Counted from the stretch's first letter, positions 31,600 to 41,000 are shown. The stretch is DNA of 64,000 nucleotides from Blattabacterium cuenoti (GCF_014252395.1 NZ_CP059219.1:562431-626430), one strand, 5' to 3'. Notes: generated by a model from the letters alone, not told the origin. A program made the numbers and translations.

Positions 31600-32571
31600 A
31601 TGAAAAAGTTTCCAAAAATTGTATTTATAGGTTCTAATAATTTTTCCCTTTCATCTCTAAAAGAATTATACATTAAAAAATATAATATTGTAGGGATAAT
31701 TACAAATCCAGATTTTACATTATGTAAAAAAAAAGAAAAATATTTTACACCTATAAAAAAATACGCATTAAAAAATAATATACCTTTTTTACAACCAAAA
31801 AATCTTCTTGATTATTCTTTTTTAAAAAATTTAGAAAAATGGAATCCTGATATACAAATTGTTGTTTCTTTTAAAATTTTGCCAAAAAAAGTATGGAATT
31901 TACCTAAAATGGGTTCTTTAAATTTACATCCATCTATTTTACCTCAATATAAAGGAGCAGCTCCTATAAATTGGACAATTATAAATGGAGAAAGTAAAAC
32001 AGGATTAACTACTTTTTTTATAGAAAAAAAAATAGATTCTGGAAAAATTCTTTTGCAAAAAGAAATAAAAATAGGAAAAGAAGAAACTGCAGGAGAACTA
32101 GAAGAAAAACTAAGTAAAATAGGTGGCTATTTGATTATAAAAACCTTAGAAGGTATTCTAAAAAATAAAATAAAACCCATTGATCAAAAAAATATGAAAA
32201 AAAAAATTAATTATTCCTTGTTAAAATATGCTCCAAAAATATCTAATAAAGATTGTAGAATACAATGGGATAATTCTATAGAATCTATTTATAATAAAAT
32301 AAGAGGGTTATGTCCTTATCCAACTGCATGGACTTATTTATTTTTCAATGAAAAAATATTTTTTAGATTTAAAATTTTTTTTGTAAAAAAAATACATGAA
32401 GTTCATTCTTTTCCAATTGGATTAGTTATTATTATTTCATATGAAATGAAAATTTATGTGAAAGGAGGTTTTCTATTTATTTTAGAAGGACAAATAGAAG
32501 GAAGAAAAAAAATGAATATTAAAAACCTAATTAATGGTCTTAACATAAGAAGAAATCTTTTTGTTAGATAA
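31600..32571 (+). CDS. fmt: methionyl-tRNA formyltransferase
   Basis: Formylates initiator Met-tRNA with 10-formyl-THF. The hydrolase-type domain carries LNLHPSILPQYKGAAPINWTI, with the conserved Asn-His-Asp system (N in LNLHPS, D in KKIDSG), and the C-terminal OB-like domain has IRGLCPYPTAWTY. The frame is open to an ATG at 31540, but the extra 20 residues do not resemble the family. MKKFPKIVFIG at 31600 gives 323 residues, the expected length. The last codons form one arm of a 25-bp hairpin. Confidence 0.95.
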   Translation: MKKFPKIVFIGSNNFSLSSLKELYIKKYNIVGIITNPDFTLCKKKEKYFTPIKKYALKNNIPFLQPKNLLDYSFLKNLEKWNPDIQIVVSFKILPKKVWNLPKMGSLNLHPSILPQYKGAAPINWTIINGESKTGLTTFFIEKKIDSGKILLQKEIKIGKEETAGELEEKLSKIGGYLIIKTLEGILKNKIKPIDQKNMKKKINYSLLKYAPKISNKDCRIQWDNSIESIYNKIRGLCPYPTAWTYLFFNEKIFFRFKIFFVKKIHEVHSFPIGLVIIISYEMKIYVKGGFLFILEGQIEGRKKMNIKNLINGLNIRRNLFVR

Positions 32572-32598
32572 AAAAAAAGATTTCTTCTTATGTTAAGA
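32538..32598 (+). terminator. 25-bp perfect hairpin spanning the fmt stop codon
   Basis: Left arm 32538-32562 and right arm 32574-32598 are perfect reverse complements over 25 bases with an 11-base loop (GTTAGATAAAA) that contains the fmt TAA. A pyrimidine-rich stretch (TCTTTCTCCTTTT) follows. It would act as an intrinsic terminator for fmt. The stem is longer than any other I saw in the window. Confidence 0.75.
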
Positions 32599-32687
32599 GT
32601 TCTTTCTCCTTTTATTATATTTGTTATCATTAATTATAAGATTGTTTTATAGTTAATTAAAAAAATTAAAATTATATATATAAGTTC

Positions 32688-32954
32688 ATGAACAAAACAG
32701 AATTGGTTAATTCAATAGCTGAAAAAACTGGAATAACAAAAATAAAAGCAAGAAATGTTACAGATGCATTTATTGAAACGGTAATTGAATCCTTAAAAAA
32801 AGGAGTTAAAGTAACCCTTGTCGGATTTGGAACCTTTTCTGTTATAGAAAGAAATCCAAGAAATGGAGTTAACCCTAGAACAGGAAAAAGAATACATATT
32901 CCAGGAAAAAAAGTAGCTAAATTTAAAATAGGAGCAGAATTAACAAAATTGTAA
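32688..32954 (+). CDS. hup: HU family DNA-binding protein
   Basis: Histone-like dimer that bends and compacts DNA. The 88-residue product has the HU core with FGTFSVIERNPRNGVNPRTGKRIHIP, the beta-arm whose Pro intercalates DNA. Length is standard. It is a single gene with its own strong intrinsic terminator immediately downstream, consistent with high expression. Confidence 0.96.
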   Translation: MNKTELVNSIAEKTGITKIKARNVTDAFIETVIESLKKGVKVTLVGFGTFSVIERNPRNGVNPRTGKRIHIPGKKVAKFKIGAELTKL

Positions 32955-32963
32955 AATATTAAG

Positions 32964-32998
32964 AAAGGATAAAGTTTTTTTAAAACTTTATCTTTTTT
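32964..32998 (+). terminator. intrinsic terminator after HU
   Basis: GATAAAGTTTT (32968-32978), loop TTT, AAAACTTTATC (32982-32992), followed by six T residues. The stem can be extended by the preceding AAAG pairing with the T run, so it may also terminate the convergent pdxH. Confidence 0.75.
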
Positions 32999-33650
32999 AT
33001 GGTGATAATCTACATAAAATCCATTTATTATTTTTTTCTAATTTATTATAAACAATTCTGTCATGTAATCTATGAGATTGTCCTTGCCAAAATTCCATTC
33101 TATATGGTTTTACTATATATCCTCCCCAATAAAATGGACGATCTATAGTTTTTTTTTTTCTAAAAAAATCTTTCCATTTATTATATTGTTCTAATAAATA
33201 CTCTTTAGATGGAATTTTAGTACTTTGTCTAGATACCCAACTTCCTATTTGATTTTCTTTTGGTCTTTTATAAAAATATTTATCTGATTTATTTTTTTTT
33301 ATTTTTGATGTTATTCCTTTAATAATTATTTGTCTTTCTGTTTTTTCCCAAAAAAAAGAAAGACAAATTTTTGGTATTTTTTGTATAGATCTTCCCTTAA
33401 AACTATAATAATTTGTGTAAAAAATAAATCCTTTTTCAGAATATTCTTTTAATAAAACAACTCTAGTTTCTGGACAACCATCCTCTCCTATAGTGGATAT
33501 AGACATAGCATTGACTTCAGTATTTTCAGAAAAAATTTTTTCTTGTTCTAACCAATTATGAAATAATTTTAAAGGATTTTTTGGAATATCTAATTCTAAT
33601 AAAGAATTTTTTTTATAATTTTTTCTATAATTACTTAAATCAAAAGTCAT
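32997..33650 (-). CDS. pdxH: pyridoxamine 5'-phosphate oxidase
   Basis: FMN enzyme forming pyridoxal 5'-phosphate, the last step of B6 synthesis. It shows VNAMSISTIGEDGCPETRVVLLK, FYTNYYSFKGRSI and the C-terminal substrate/FMN signature FWQGQSHRLHDRI ending in CRLSP. I start at the ATG giving MTFDLSNYRK (217 residues, as in other PdxH); an upstream ATG at 33674 would add 8 residues. It converges on HU. Confidence 0.95.
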   Translation of the reverse strand: MTFDLSNYRKNYKKNSLLELDIPKNPLKLFHNWLEQEKIFSENTEVNAMSISTIGEDGCPETRVVLLKEYSEKGFIFYTNYYSFKGRSIQKIPKICLSFFWEKTERQIIIKGITSKIKKNKSDKYFYKRPKENQIGSWVSRQSTKIPSKEYLLEQYNKWKDFFRKKKTIDRPFYWGGYIVKPYRMEFWQGQSHRLHDRIVYNKLEKNNKWILCRLSP

Positions 33651-33713
33651 ATTTTTATGATTAACTAAAAACAAAAATATATTAACTTTAGTATTATTAA
33701 GAATGGTTAATAT

Positions 33714-33721
33714 TATATTTG
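33714..33721 (+). promoter_or_regulatory. putative -7 box for the tRNA(CAU)-dnaN-pheT unit
   Basis: TATATTTG matches TAnnTTTG and ends 8 bases before the tRNA 5' end, the spacing expected if transcription begins just upstream of the tRNA. The -33 element is not clear. Confidence 0.45.
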
Positions 33722-33729
33722 TATTTTTA

Positions 33730-33803
33730 GGTGTGATAGCTCAGTTGGTTAGAGCGTTGGATTCATAACCCAGAGGTCGGGGGTTCAAATCCCCCTCACG
33801 CTA
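33730..33803 (+). tRNA. tRNA with CAT anticodon (Met type)
   Basis: 74-base cloverleaf: acceptor GGTGTGA/TCACGCT (with two G-U pairs), D arm GCTC/GAGC, anticodon loop TTCATAA, T arm GGGGG/CCCCC with TTCAAAT, discriminator A, no encoded CCA. The anticodon stem TTGGA/CCCAG has an A-C mismatch at the loop-closing 31-39 pair and a U-G at 27-43. It is not the initiator (no C1-A72 mismatch, no three G-C pairs). CAT tRNAs may also be isoleucine tRNAs with lysidine, so elongator Met is likely but not proven. Confidence 0.9.
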
Positions 33804-33821
33804 TTAGTACAAATATATTTT

Positions 33822-35015
33822 ATGTATTTTTTTGTTTCTAGTTTTTACCTATTTAATAGGTTAAATGCTTTATATAAAATTAAAAGTTTTAATAATTCAG
33901 GTTCAGAATATTTTTTTTTTGATATTGTAGAAAATAATAAATTAAATATTATAAATGTAATATCAGAAAATATAATTTCTACAAAAATAAAGGTTAATTT
34001 TATAGGAAAACAATCTATAAAAAAAATAAGAATAGCAGTGTATGCTAAATATATGATAGATGTATTAAATACATACTCAAATGAAACTATTCTTATTAAA
34101 AAAGAAAAAAATACATTAAATATTTATTCTAAACAAGGAATTTGTGAAATTCCAATTATTATTGGATTAACTAATTTATATAAAACAAAAATATTAGAAT
34201 ATTCTTCTATAAAAATTACCCTACTTTCAAATATATTTTTAAAAATATTAAACAATACTTTATTTTATGTTAATAGTAACATAAAACTTAAACCTGTTTT
34301 TAATGGAGTTTATTTTCAATTTTCTACATGTGAATCAAATTTTGTAGTTAAAGACACTTTTAGACTTGTAAAATATTCTATAAAAAAACTTGTATTTAAT
34401 AAAAATGTGGAATTTTTTATACCAAAAAAGTCTCTTAATATTATTAAGAAAATTTTAGAAAACGAAAAAAAAAATAATATTGTTATTGTATATAAACATA
34501 GACTTAATATAGTTTTTTATTTTAAACATTATATTTTTTCATGTCCGTTAATAAATGATAATAAACAAAATTATGATTTTATAATCAATAAAAATTATGA
34601 TTTTATAATCAATAAAAATTATGATTTTATAATCAATAAAAATTATGATTTTATAATCAATAAAAATTATGATGTATCATTAATAATAGATAGATTATTA
34701 TTTTTAAATTCTATTAAAAGAATTTCTATTTTAAATAAATTTATTTATTTATATATTAATTATAACGAATTAAAAATCTTTGAAAAAGATACTATTAATT
34801 ATTCAAAAATGAAATGTAAATCTATTTTCAAAAATTTCAAAAAAATAAAAATGGTTTTTAATTCTAAATTTTTAATTGAAAGTTTATCTTATTTAAATGG
34901 TAAATTAATTTATTTTGATCTCTATTATTTAAATAAAATAGGTATTTTAAGAAAATTTACTGATAAAAAAGGAGAATCTATACATATATTGATTATGTCT
35001 ACAATAACAACATGA
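33822..35015 (+). CDS. dnaN: DNA polymerase III beta sliding clamp with internal repeat expansion
   Basis: Ring-shaped processivity clamp. Despite strong divergence the flavobacterial pattern is clear: FFVSSFYLFNRLNAL at the start, KPVFNGVYFQF, DTFRLVKYS, SIKRISI and the C-terminal ILIMSTITT. At the usual NYEAVIPK position (end of domain 2) the protein has NYDFIINK repeated four times in a row (residues 250-281), encoded by a perfect 24-bp tandem repeat, which adds about 24 residues (397 in total). It starts 19 bases after the tRNA and overlaps pheT by 4 bases (ATGA). Confidence 0.93.
   Translation: MYFFVSSFYLFNRLNALYKIKSFNNSGSEYFFFDIVENNKLNIINVISENIISTKIKVNFIGKQSIKKIRIAVYAKYMIDVLNTYSNETILIKKEKNTLNIYSKQGICEIPIIIGLTNLYKTKILEYSSIKITLLSNIFLKILNNTLFYVNSNIKLKPVFNGVYFQFSTCESNFVVKDTFRLVKYSIKKLVFNKNVEFFIPKKSLNIIKKILENEKKNNIVIVYKHRLNIVFYFKHYIFSCPLINDNKQNYDFIINKNYDFIINKNYDFIINKNYDFIINKNYDVSLIIDRLLFLNSIKRISILNKFIYLYINYNELKIFEKDTINYSKMKCKSIFKNFKKIKMVFNSKFLIESLSYLNGKLIYFDLYYLNKIGILRKFTDKKGESIHILIMSTITT
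34569..34673 (+). repeat. perfect 24-bp tandem repeat, about 4.4 copies, inside dnaN
   Basis: The unit AATTATGATTTTATAATCAATAAA... is repeated at 34569, 34593, 34617 and 34641 with a 9-base partial copy at 34665. Copies are identical and in frame, each coding NYDFIINK. No interspersed spacers, so it is not CRISPR. Confidence 0.98.
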
Positions 35016-37081
35016 AAATATCATATAATTGGCTTAAAAAATATATTTCCATTGATATGGATATCAAAAAAATATCTAATATTTTAACTGATATAGGTTT
35101 ACCAATAAAAAGTATAAAAAAAATTACGGATATAAAAGATTATATTTTAGATATAGAAATTACTCCTAATCGTACGGATGCTATGAGTCATTATGGAATT
35201 GCACGTGATTTATATACAGTTTTAAAATTTCGTGGTTATAAAGTGCATTTATCTAAACCAATAATAGATAATGAAATATATTTTCATAACAATAAATATA
35301 TTCAAATTTTTTTAGAAGAAAATAAAAAATGTATAAGATATTCTGTTATACTTCTCTTTAAAATAAAAATAGATACATCTCCAAATTGGTTAATTTCTAG
35401 TTTAGAATCTATAGGAATAAAATCTATAAATAATATAATGGATATAATTCATTATGTGATGTATGAATTAGGAATACCTATACATGTTTTTGATTTAGAT
35501 AAAATAATAGGAAATAAAATTTTTATAAAAAATGCTCAATCATCTATGCATTTACAATCTATAGATAATAAAGAAATAATTGTTAATAAAAAAGATCTGA
35601 TTATATCAGATTCTGATCAACCATTATCTATAGCTGGAATTATTAACAATATTAACTATAATATACATATAAAAACTAAAAATATTTTTTTAGGAATCGC
35701 TTGTTTTGATCCTATTATTATACGAATTTTTGGAAAAAAACATTTAATAAAAACAGATGTTCAATATTTACTTGAAAAAGGAATAGATCCTAATTTAACT
35801 ATATACGCTTTACGAAGAGCTTCTTTTCTTATCAAAGAAATAACTAATACAAAAAAAAATATTTCTAATATTATTGATGTTTATCCTCATCCCATAACAT
35901 TTAAAAAAATAAAACTTCGTTATAAAAAAATAATAAATACTATAGGAGTAAAAATATCAAAAAAAAAAATTAAAAATATTTTATCATTACTTGAAATAAA
36001 TATACATTCAGAAAACGATAATTATTTATTGGTTATTATACCTACATATAGAATAGATGTTAAAAGAGAAATAGATTTAATAGAAGAAATATTACGTATT
36101 TATGGAATTAATAAAATTAAAATATCTAATCAAATAAAAGTATCACCAATTCCTATATTTTTTTATAGAAAAGAAAATGAAATTAGAAGATGTTTATCTC
36201 AACAATTAGTTTGTTATGGATTTCAAGAAATTATTTCTAATACTATAATTAAAAATGATCAATATTCTTCTTTATTAAATTCTTTCTTTAAAAGAGAAGA
36301 AATAAAAATTATAAATCCTTTAACAAAAAATTACAATTCTATGCGTTCTAGTTTACTATTTGGAATGATAGATTGTATTAAATATAATTATAATAGAATT
36401 TTTAATAAAAATTTTAAATTTTTTGAAATAGGAAAAATATATTATAGAAATAACAATAAGTTTTTAGAAAAAACATATTTATCAATTTCTATTTTTCAAA
36501 TAATTCAAATATCAGAAAACAATTTTAAAATAAATAACTATCCTTTTTTTTATTTAAAAGGTATAATTGAACAAATTTTTCAAAAAAGTGGAATTTTTGA
36601 TTATACTCAAATATGTTCTAAACATCCTTTATTAGAAGAAAGTATTTCTATTTTATTAAATAATAAAAAATTAGCTGAACTAGGTATAGTTAAAAATAAT
36701 TTTTTTAAAAAAAAAAATATTTTTTATGCGGAAATAGATTGGGAATATTTAGTTTCTATTATTCAAGATAAAAAAATAATTTATATTCCATTTTCTAAAT
36801 ATCCTACATCAAAAAGAGATTTATCCTTATTAGTTGAAAAAAACGTTTCTTTTGAAGAGATAAATCAATTAATTAAAAATAAAGAAAATCATATAATTAA
36901 AAAAATTCAATATGATTTATATGAAGGGATAAATATACCAAAATCAAAAAAATCATATACAATTAGTTTCTTTTTTGAAAGCCAAGAAAAAACATTAACT
37001 GATAATATTATTAATGATTCTATGAAAAAAATTGAATATTTATTAAAAAATAAATTAAAAGCTGAAATAAGAAATAAATAA
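35012..37081 (+). CDS. pheT: phenylalanyl-tRNA synthetase beta subunit lacking the tRNA-binding OB domain
   Basis: Beta subunit of the (alpha-beta)2 enzyme, holding the editing domain. At 689 residues it is about 110 shorter than usual. The N-terminus MKISYNWLKKYI runs to GLPIKSIKK and then passes almost directly to DIEITPNRTDAMSHYGIARDL, so the EMAP/Trbp111-like OB domain normally between them is missing. The B3/B4 editing region (NNIMDIIHYVMYELGIPIHVFD), B5 (RIDVKREIDLIEEILRIYGI) and the C-terminal anticodon-binding FDX-ACB domain (FSKYPTSKRDLSL) remain. It overlaps dnaN by 4 bases. Confidence 0.95.
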   Translation: MKISYNWLKKYISIDMDIKKISNILTDIGLPIKSIKKITDIKDYILDIEITPNRTDAMSHYGIARDLYTVLKFRGYKVHLSKPIIDNEIYFHNNKYIQIFLEENKKCIRYSVILLFKIKIDTSPNWLISSLESIGIKSINNIMDIIHYVMYELGIPIHVFDLDKIIGNKIFIKNAQSSMHLQSIDNKEIIVNKKDLIISDSDQPLSIAGIINNINYNIHIKTKNIFLGIACFDPIIIRIFGKKHLIKTDVQYLLEKGIDPNLTIYALRRASFLIKEITNTKKNISNIIDVYPHPITFKKIKLRYKKIINTIGVKISKKKIKNILSLLEINIHSENDNYLLVIIPTYRIDVKREIDLIEEILRIYGINKIKISNQIKVSPIPIFFYRKENEIRRCLSQQLVCYGFQEIISNTIIKNDQYSSLLNSFFKREEIKIINPLTKNYNSMRSSLLFGMIDCIKYNYNRIFNKNFKFFEIGKIYYRNNNKFLEKTYLSISIFQIIQISENNFKINNYPFFYLKGIIEQIFQKSGIFDYTQICSKHPLLEESISILLNNKKLAELGIVKNNFFKKKNIFYAEIDWEYLVSIIQDKKIIYIPFSKYPTSKRDLSLLVEKNVSFEEINQLIKNKENHIIKKIQYDLYEGINIPKSKKSYTISFFFESQEKTLTDNIINDSMKKIEYLLKNKLKAEIRNK

Positions 37082-37082
37082 T

Positions 37083-38522
37083 TTATATAAAACGAGATAA
37101 TTTTTTTAAAATATTTATCAATCCAGTTTTTTGTTCTATTATTTTTGATATTTCTTTTACATGAATTCTTTTCTGTTCCATAGTATCTCTATATCTTACA
37201 GTTACTGTATCTGTTTCTATCGTTTTATAATCTACAGTAAAACAAAGAGGGGTTCCTATAGCATCTTGTCTACGATATAATTTACCAATAGATTCTTTTT
37301 GATCATAAATTAATCTATGATTAATTTTTATATCATTAAATATTTTTTTAGCAATTTCAGGAATACCTTTTTTTTTAACTAAAGGAAATATAGCTGCTTT
37401 TATTGGTGATAAGCAATAAGGAATTTTTAGAACTGTGCGAACACTACCATTTTCCAATTTTTCTTCTTTAAGAGAAGAAGCTAATATAGCTAAAAAAATA
37501 CGATCTAATCCTAAAGAAGTTTCTATTACATAAGGAATGTAATTTTTTTTAGTTTCATAAACTCTTAATTTTTTTCCTGAAAACAATTCATGATTTTTTA
37601 AATCAAAATCTTTACGAGAATGTATTCCTTCTATCTCTTTGAATCCAAAAGGAAAATTAAATTCTATATCTGTTCCTGCACTAGCATAATGAGCTAAATG
37701 TTTATGTTGATATAATTTATATTTTTTAATTCCTAAATTTAACATTAAATGCCATTTTAAACGGATTTTTTTCCAATATTCATACCATTTATTTTCTTCC
37801 TCAGGAAGAATAAAAAATTGCATTTCCATTTGTTCAAACTCTCGCATTCTAAATATAAATTTTCTTGCAAAAAATTCATTTCTAAATGATTTTCCTATCT
37901 GAGCAATACCAAATGGTATTTTCATTCTGTTAGATTTTTTAACGTTATGAAAATTAGAAAATATACCCTGTGCTGTTTCTGGACGAAGATATAAATCTTT
38001 TTCATTTTCTATTTTAAACATCATATTAAAATAACGAATTTTTGTCCAATTATTTGTTTTACAGATAGGATCAAGAATATTTAATTCTTCAATTATAGTT
38101 TTTATATCTAAAAAATCTTTTTTTTCTAAAGATTTAGATAAACGAAATAATATTTCTTTTTTTTTTTTAGAATTTTTTGTAAATTTTCTTTCTACATATT
38201 CTTTAATTAAAAAATCTGGTTTATATCTTTTTTTAGAATCTTTATTATCAATTAGTAATTCGTTAAATTTATTAACATGTCCTGATGCTTTCCAAATATC
38301 AGAATGCATAAGTATAGAAGAATCTATACCTATTATATTTTCATGAAGTTGAGTCATTGATTTCCACCAATATTTTTTGATATTATTTTTCAATTCTACT
38401 CCATATTGTCCGTAATCATAAACAGCATTTATACCTCCATAAATTTCACTAGAAGGAAAAATGAAGCCATAATTTTTAGCATGAGAAACTAAAAAATCAA
38501 AAAAACGATTATTTTCTATCAT
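37083..38522 (-). CDS. glyS: glycyl-tRNA synthetase, homodimeric type
   Basis: Class II synthetase of the single-chain type used by Bacteroidota and eukaryotes. Motif 2 region with FRNEFFARKFIFRMREFEQMEMQFF, YLRPETAQGIF, and the C-terminal RRQDAIGTPLCFTVDY of the anticodon-binding domain. At 479 residues it is some 30 shorter than free-living relatives as I recall them, the loss being in the insertion after the ASGHV segment. It is convergent with pheT, with one base between the stops. Confidence 0.95.
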   Translation of the reverse strand: MIENNRFFDFLVSHAKNYGFIFPSSEIYGGINAVYDYGQYGVELKNNIKKYWWKSMTQLHENIIGIDSSILMHSDIWKASGHVNKFNELLIDNKDSKKRYKPDFLIKEYVERKFTKNSKKKKEILFRLSKSLEKKDFLDIKTIIEELNILDPICKTNNWTKIRYFNMMFKIENEKDLYLRPETAQGIFSNFHNVKKSNRMKIPFGIAQIGKSFRNEFFARKFIFRMREFEQMEMQFFILPEEENKWYEYWKKIRLKWHLMLNLGIKKYKLYQHKHLAHYASAGTDIEFNFPFGFKEIEGIHSRKDFDLKNHELFSGKKLRVYETKKNYIPYVIETSLGLDRIFLAILASSLKEEKLENGSVRTVLKIPYCLSPIKAAIFPLVKKKGIPEIAKKIFNDIKINHRLIYDQKESIGKLYRRQDAIGTPLCFTVDYKTIETDTVTVRYRDTMEQKRIHVKEISKIIEQKTGLINILKKLSRFI

Positions 38523-38533
38523 TTAATAATTTT

Positions 38534-39478
38534 TTATAATAAAGACAAATATTTTTCTAAATCCAATGCGGCCATACAACCAGTTCCTGCAGAAGTTATA
38601 GCTTGACGATAAATAGGGTCCTGTACATCTCCAGCAGCAAAAACTCCTGGTATACTAGTTATAGTAGTCCCTTTATTAACAATAATATATCCTCTTTCAT
38701 CTAAATTTAACTGATTTTTAAAAATATATGTATTAGGTATATGACCTATTGCAATAAATAATCCACTAATAGATATAGTATTAATAGTTTTATTTTTATG
38801 ATTAACGACTATAATTTTTTCTAAAAAATGATCTCCAATAATTTGTTTAACATTAGAACAAAATAGAATAATTACATTCTTTTTTTTTAAAATACGATTT
38901 TGTAATATTTTGGATGCTATAAAATAATTTTTTCTAACTATTAAATAAACTTTTTTACAAATATTTGATAAATAATTAGCATCTTCTAATGCTGTATCTC
39001 CTCCTCCTATTACAGCTACATTTTTTTCTTTATGAAAAAAACCATCACAAGTAGCACAAAAAGAAATTCCTAATCCCATAAATTTTTTTTCTTTATCTAT
39101 ACCTAAATATTTAGGACTAGAACCTGTAGCAATAATTAAACCTCTACTTTTAAAAAAATGTTTTTCTTCTAAAATAATATGATGTATTCCTCCTTTTTTA
39201 TTAGATAAAATAACTTTAACAACGGATTTATTTACTATTATAGTGTTAAAACGTTCCGCTTGTTTTTTACATTTTTCCATAAAATATTTTCCACTAATAC
39301 CTATTGGAAATCCCAAATAATTATCAATATTATTTGTAGTAGTTAATTGTCCTCCTGGTTGATTACCTTCAATAATAATAGGATTTAAATCATATCTTGC
39401 AGCATAAATAGCTGCAGAATAACCAGATGGTCCTGAACCAATAATAATACAATTATATATTTTTTCATTCAAAGACAT
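38534..39478 (-). CDS. trxB: thioredoxin reductase
   Basis: NADPH:thioredoxin oxidoreductase. The FAD-binding GSGPSGYSAA, redox-active CATC in FCATCDGF, NADPH-binding GGGDTALEDA and C-terminal FAAGDVQD are all present. The length is 314 residues, normal. It is 11 bases upstream of glyS on the same strand. Confidence 0.96.
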   Translation of the reverse strand: MSLNEKIYNCIIIGSGPSGYSAAIYAARYDLNPIIIEGNQPGGQLTTTNNIDNYLGFPIGISGKYFMEKCKKQAERFNTIIVNKSVVKVILSNKKGGIHHIILEEKHFFKSRGLIIATGSSPKYLGIDKEKKFMGLGISFCATCDGFFHKEKNVAVIGGGDTALEDANYLSNICKKVYLIVRKNYFIASKILQNRILKKKNVIILFCSNVKQIIGDHFLEKIIVVNHKNKTINTISISGLFIAIGHIPNTYIFKNQLNLDERGYIIVNKGTTITSIPGVFAAGDVQDPIYRQAITSAGTGCMAALDLEKYLSLL

Positions 39479-39514
39479 AATGAATTTTTTTCGTATTATA
39501 GTTTAAAATTATTT

Positions 39515-39949
39515 ATGTATTCTTTAAATTTATTTATAAAAAAATATTTATACATAAAAAAAATAAAAAATAATGTACTTATATTTTGTATAATTAGAAA
39601 AAAATTCTATTCATTTACTCATGAAGAAGTAATACGACAATATATAATTTTTTTACTAAAAAAGGTAAAAAATTATAAAAACTCAAATATATGGGTTGAA
39701 TATCCTTTAATAATAAATAAATTATCTAAAAGAATAGATATATTAGTTATATATAATAAAAAACCACATATTATTATTGAATGTAAAGCTCCAAAAAAAT
39801 CTATAACACAAAAAACTTTTGATCAAATATCTTTATATAATCAAGTTATAAAAGCCCCATTTTTAATGATAAGTAATGGGTTGAAAAATTTTATTTTTAA
39901 AGTTAACAAATACAAAAAAAAATTTTTTTTTATAAAAAAAATACCATAA
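39515..39949 (+). CDS. type I restriction HsdR N-terminal-like (PD-(D/E)XK) protein
   Basis: A 144-residue stand-alone protein common in Flavobacteriia. RKKFYSFTHEEVIRQYIIFLL is followed by RIDILVIY and IIIECKAPKKSITQKTFDQI, giving the D...ExK core of the PD-(D/E)XK fold, and FLMISNGLKNFIF. There is no restriction-modification locus around it, so the name reflects the fold only; a housekeeping nuclease role is more likely. It is divergent from trxB and ends 1 base from the convergent gapA. Confidence 0.8.
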   Translation: MYSLNLFIKKYLYIKKIKNNVLIFCIIRKKFYSFTHEEVIRQYIIFLLKKVKNYKNSNIWVEYPLIINKLSKRIDILVIYNKKPHIIIECKAPKKSITQKTFDQISLYNQVIKAPFLMISNGLKNFIFKVNKYKKKFFFIKKIP

Positions 39950-39950
39950 A

Positions 39951-40970
39951 TTATTTAGAAATAGAATGCATATATTCTATAATATCTAATAATTTATTAG
40001 AATATCCAAATTCATTATCATACCATGAAATAATTTTCAAAAAATTAGGACTTAACATGATGCTAGAACCAGCATCAAAAATTGAAATTCTTTTATCTCC
40101 TATAAAATCTGTTGAAACTACTGATTCTTCTGTATATCCTAATATATCTTTTAATGTAGTTTCAGATGCTTTTTTCATATAGTATTTAATTTTATCATAA
40201 TTAGTACTATTTTTTAAATAAACAGTAAAATCTAATACAGATACATCTGATATAGGAACTCTAAAAGCCATTCCTGTTAACTTTCCATTTAAACTTGGAA
40301 TTATTTTACCTACTGCATTAGCAGCACCTGTAGATGATGGTATAATATTAACTAATGATGATCTACCAGCTTTCCAATCTTTATAAGAAATAGAATCTAC
40401 TACTTTTTGAGTAGCTGTAGAAGCATGTATAGTAGTCATTAAACCTTCTAATATTCCAAAATTATCATTCAATACTTTAACAATTGGAGATAAACAATTT
40501 GTAGTACAAGATGCATTAGATATAATAATATCATCTTTTTTCATATTTTTATGGTTTACACCCATTACAAACATAGGAATATCATCCTCTTTAGGAGGAG
40601 CGGATAAAATAACTTTTTTTGCTCCTGATTTTAAATGACCATAAGCTAATTCTTTTGTTAAAAAAAGACCAGTAGATTCTACTACATATTCTATATTTAA
40701 ATTTCCCCAATTTATTTTACCAGGATCTTTTTCATTAGTAACTTTAATACGTTTTTCATTATTTAATACTAAATAATTTGTATTTTCAATACGAATATCA
40801 CCATTGAATTTACCATGAACTGAATCATATTTTAATATATAAGCTAAATATTCTATAGAAGCTAAATCATTTATAGATACTATTTCTATATTATTTTTAC
40901 GACTTAATGCAGATAATAAAACAATTTTACCTATTCTACCTACACCATTTATTCCTATTTTAATAGACAT
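39951..40970 (-). CDS. gapA: glyceraldehyde-3-phosphate dehydrogenase
   Basis: NAD-dependent enzyme of glycolysis and gluconeogenesis. GINGVGRIG at the N-terminus binds NAD; the catalytic Cys lies in [26 protein letters not shown] is the C-terminal signature. Length is 339 residues. With pckA in the same window it supports a gluconeogenic role. Confidence 0.97.
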   Translation of the reverse strand: MSIKIGINGVGRIGKIVLLSALSRKNNIEIVSINDLASIEYLAYILKYDSVHGKFNGDIRIENTNYLVLNNEKRIKVTNEKDPGKINWGNLNIEYVVESTGLFLTKELAYGHLKSGAKKVILSAPPKEDDIPMFVMGVNHKNMKKDDIIISNASCTTNCLSPIVKVLNDNFGILEGLMTTIHASTATQKVVDSISYKDWKAGRSSLVNIIPSSTGAANAVGKIIPSLNGKLTGMAFRVPISDVSVLDFTVYLKNSTNYDKIKYYMKKASETTLKDILGYTEESVVSTDFIGDKRISIFDAGSSIMLSPNFLKIISWYDNEFGYSNKLLDIIEYMHSISK

Positions 40971-41000
40971 ACAAAATGATTTTTAATTTAATTTATAAAA

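Noticed and set aside
34569..34673. CRISPR-like array of short repeats
   Set aside because: The repeats are contiguous with no spacers, in frame inside dnaN, and no cas genes are nearby.
39515..39949. Remnant of a type I restriction system
   Set aside because: Stand-alone HsdR-N-like proteins are a regular flavobacterial family; no hsdM or hsdS sequence lies nearby.
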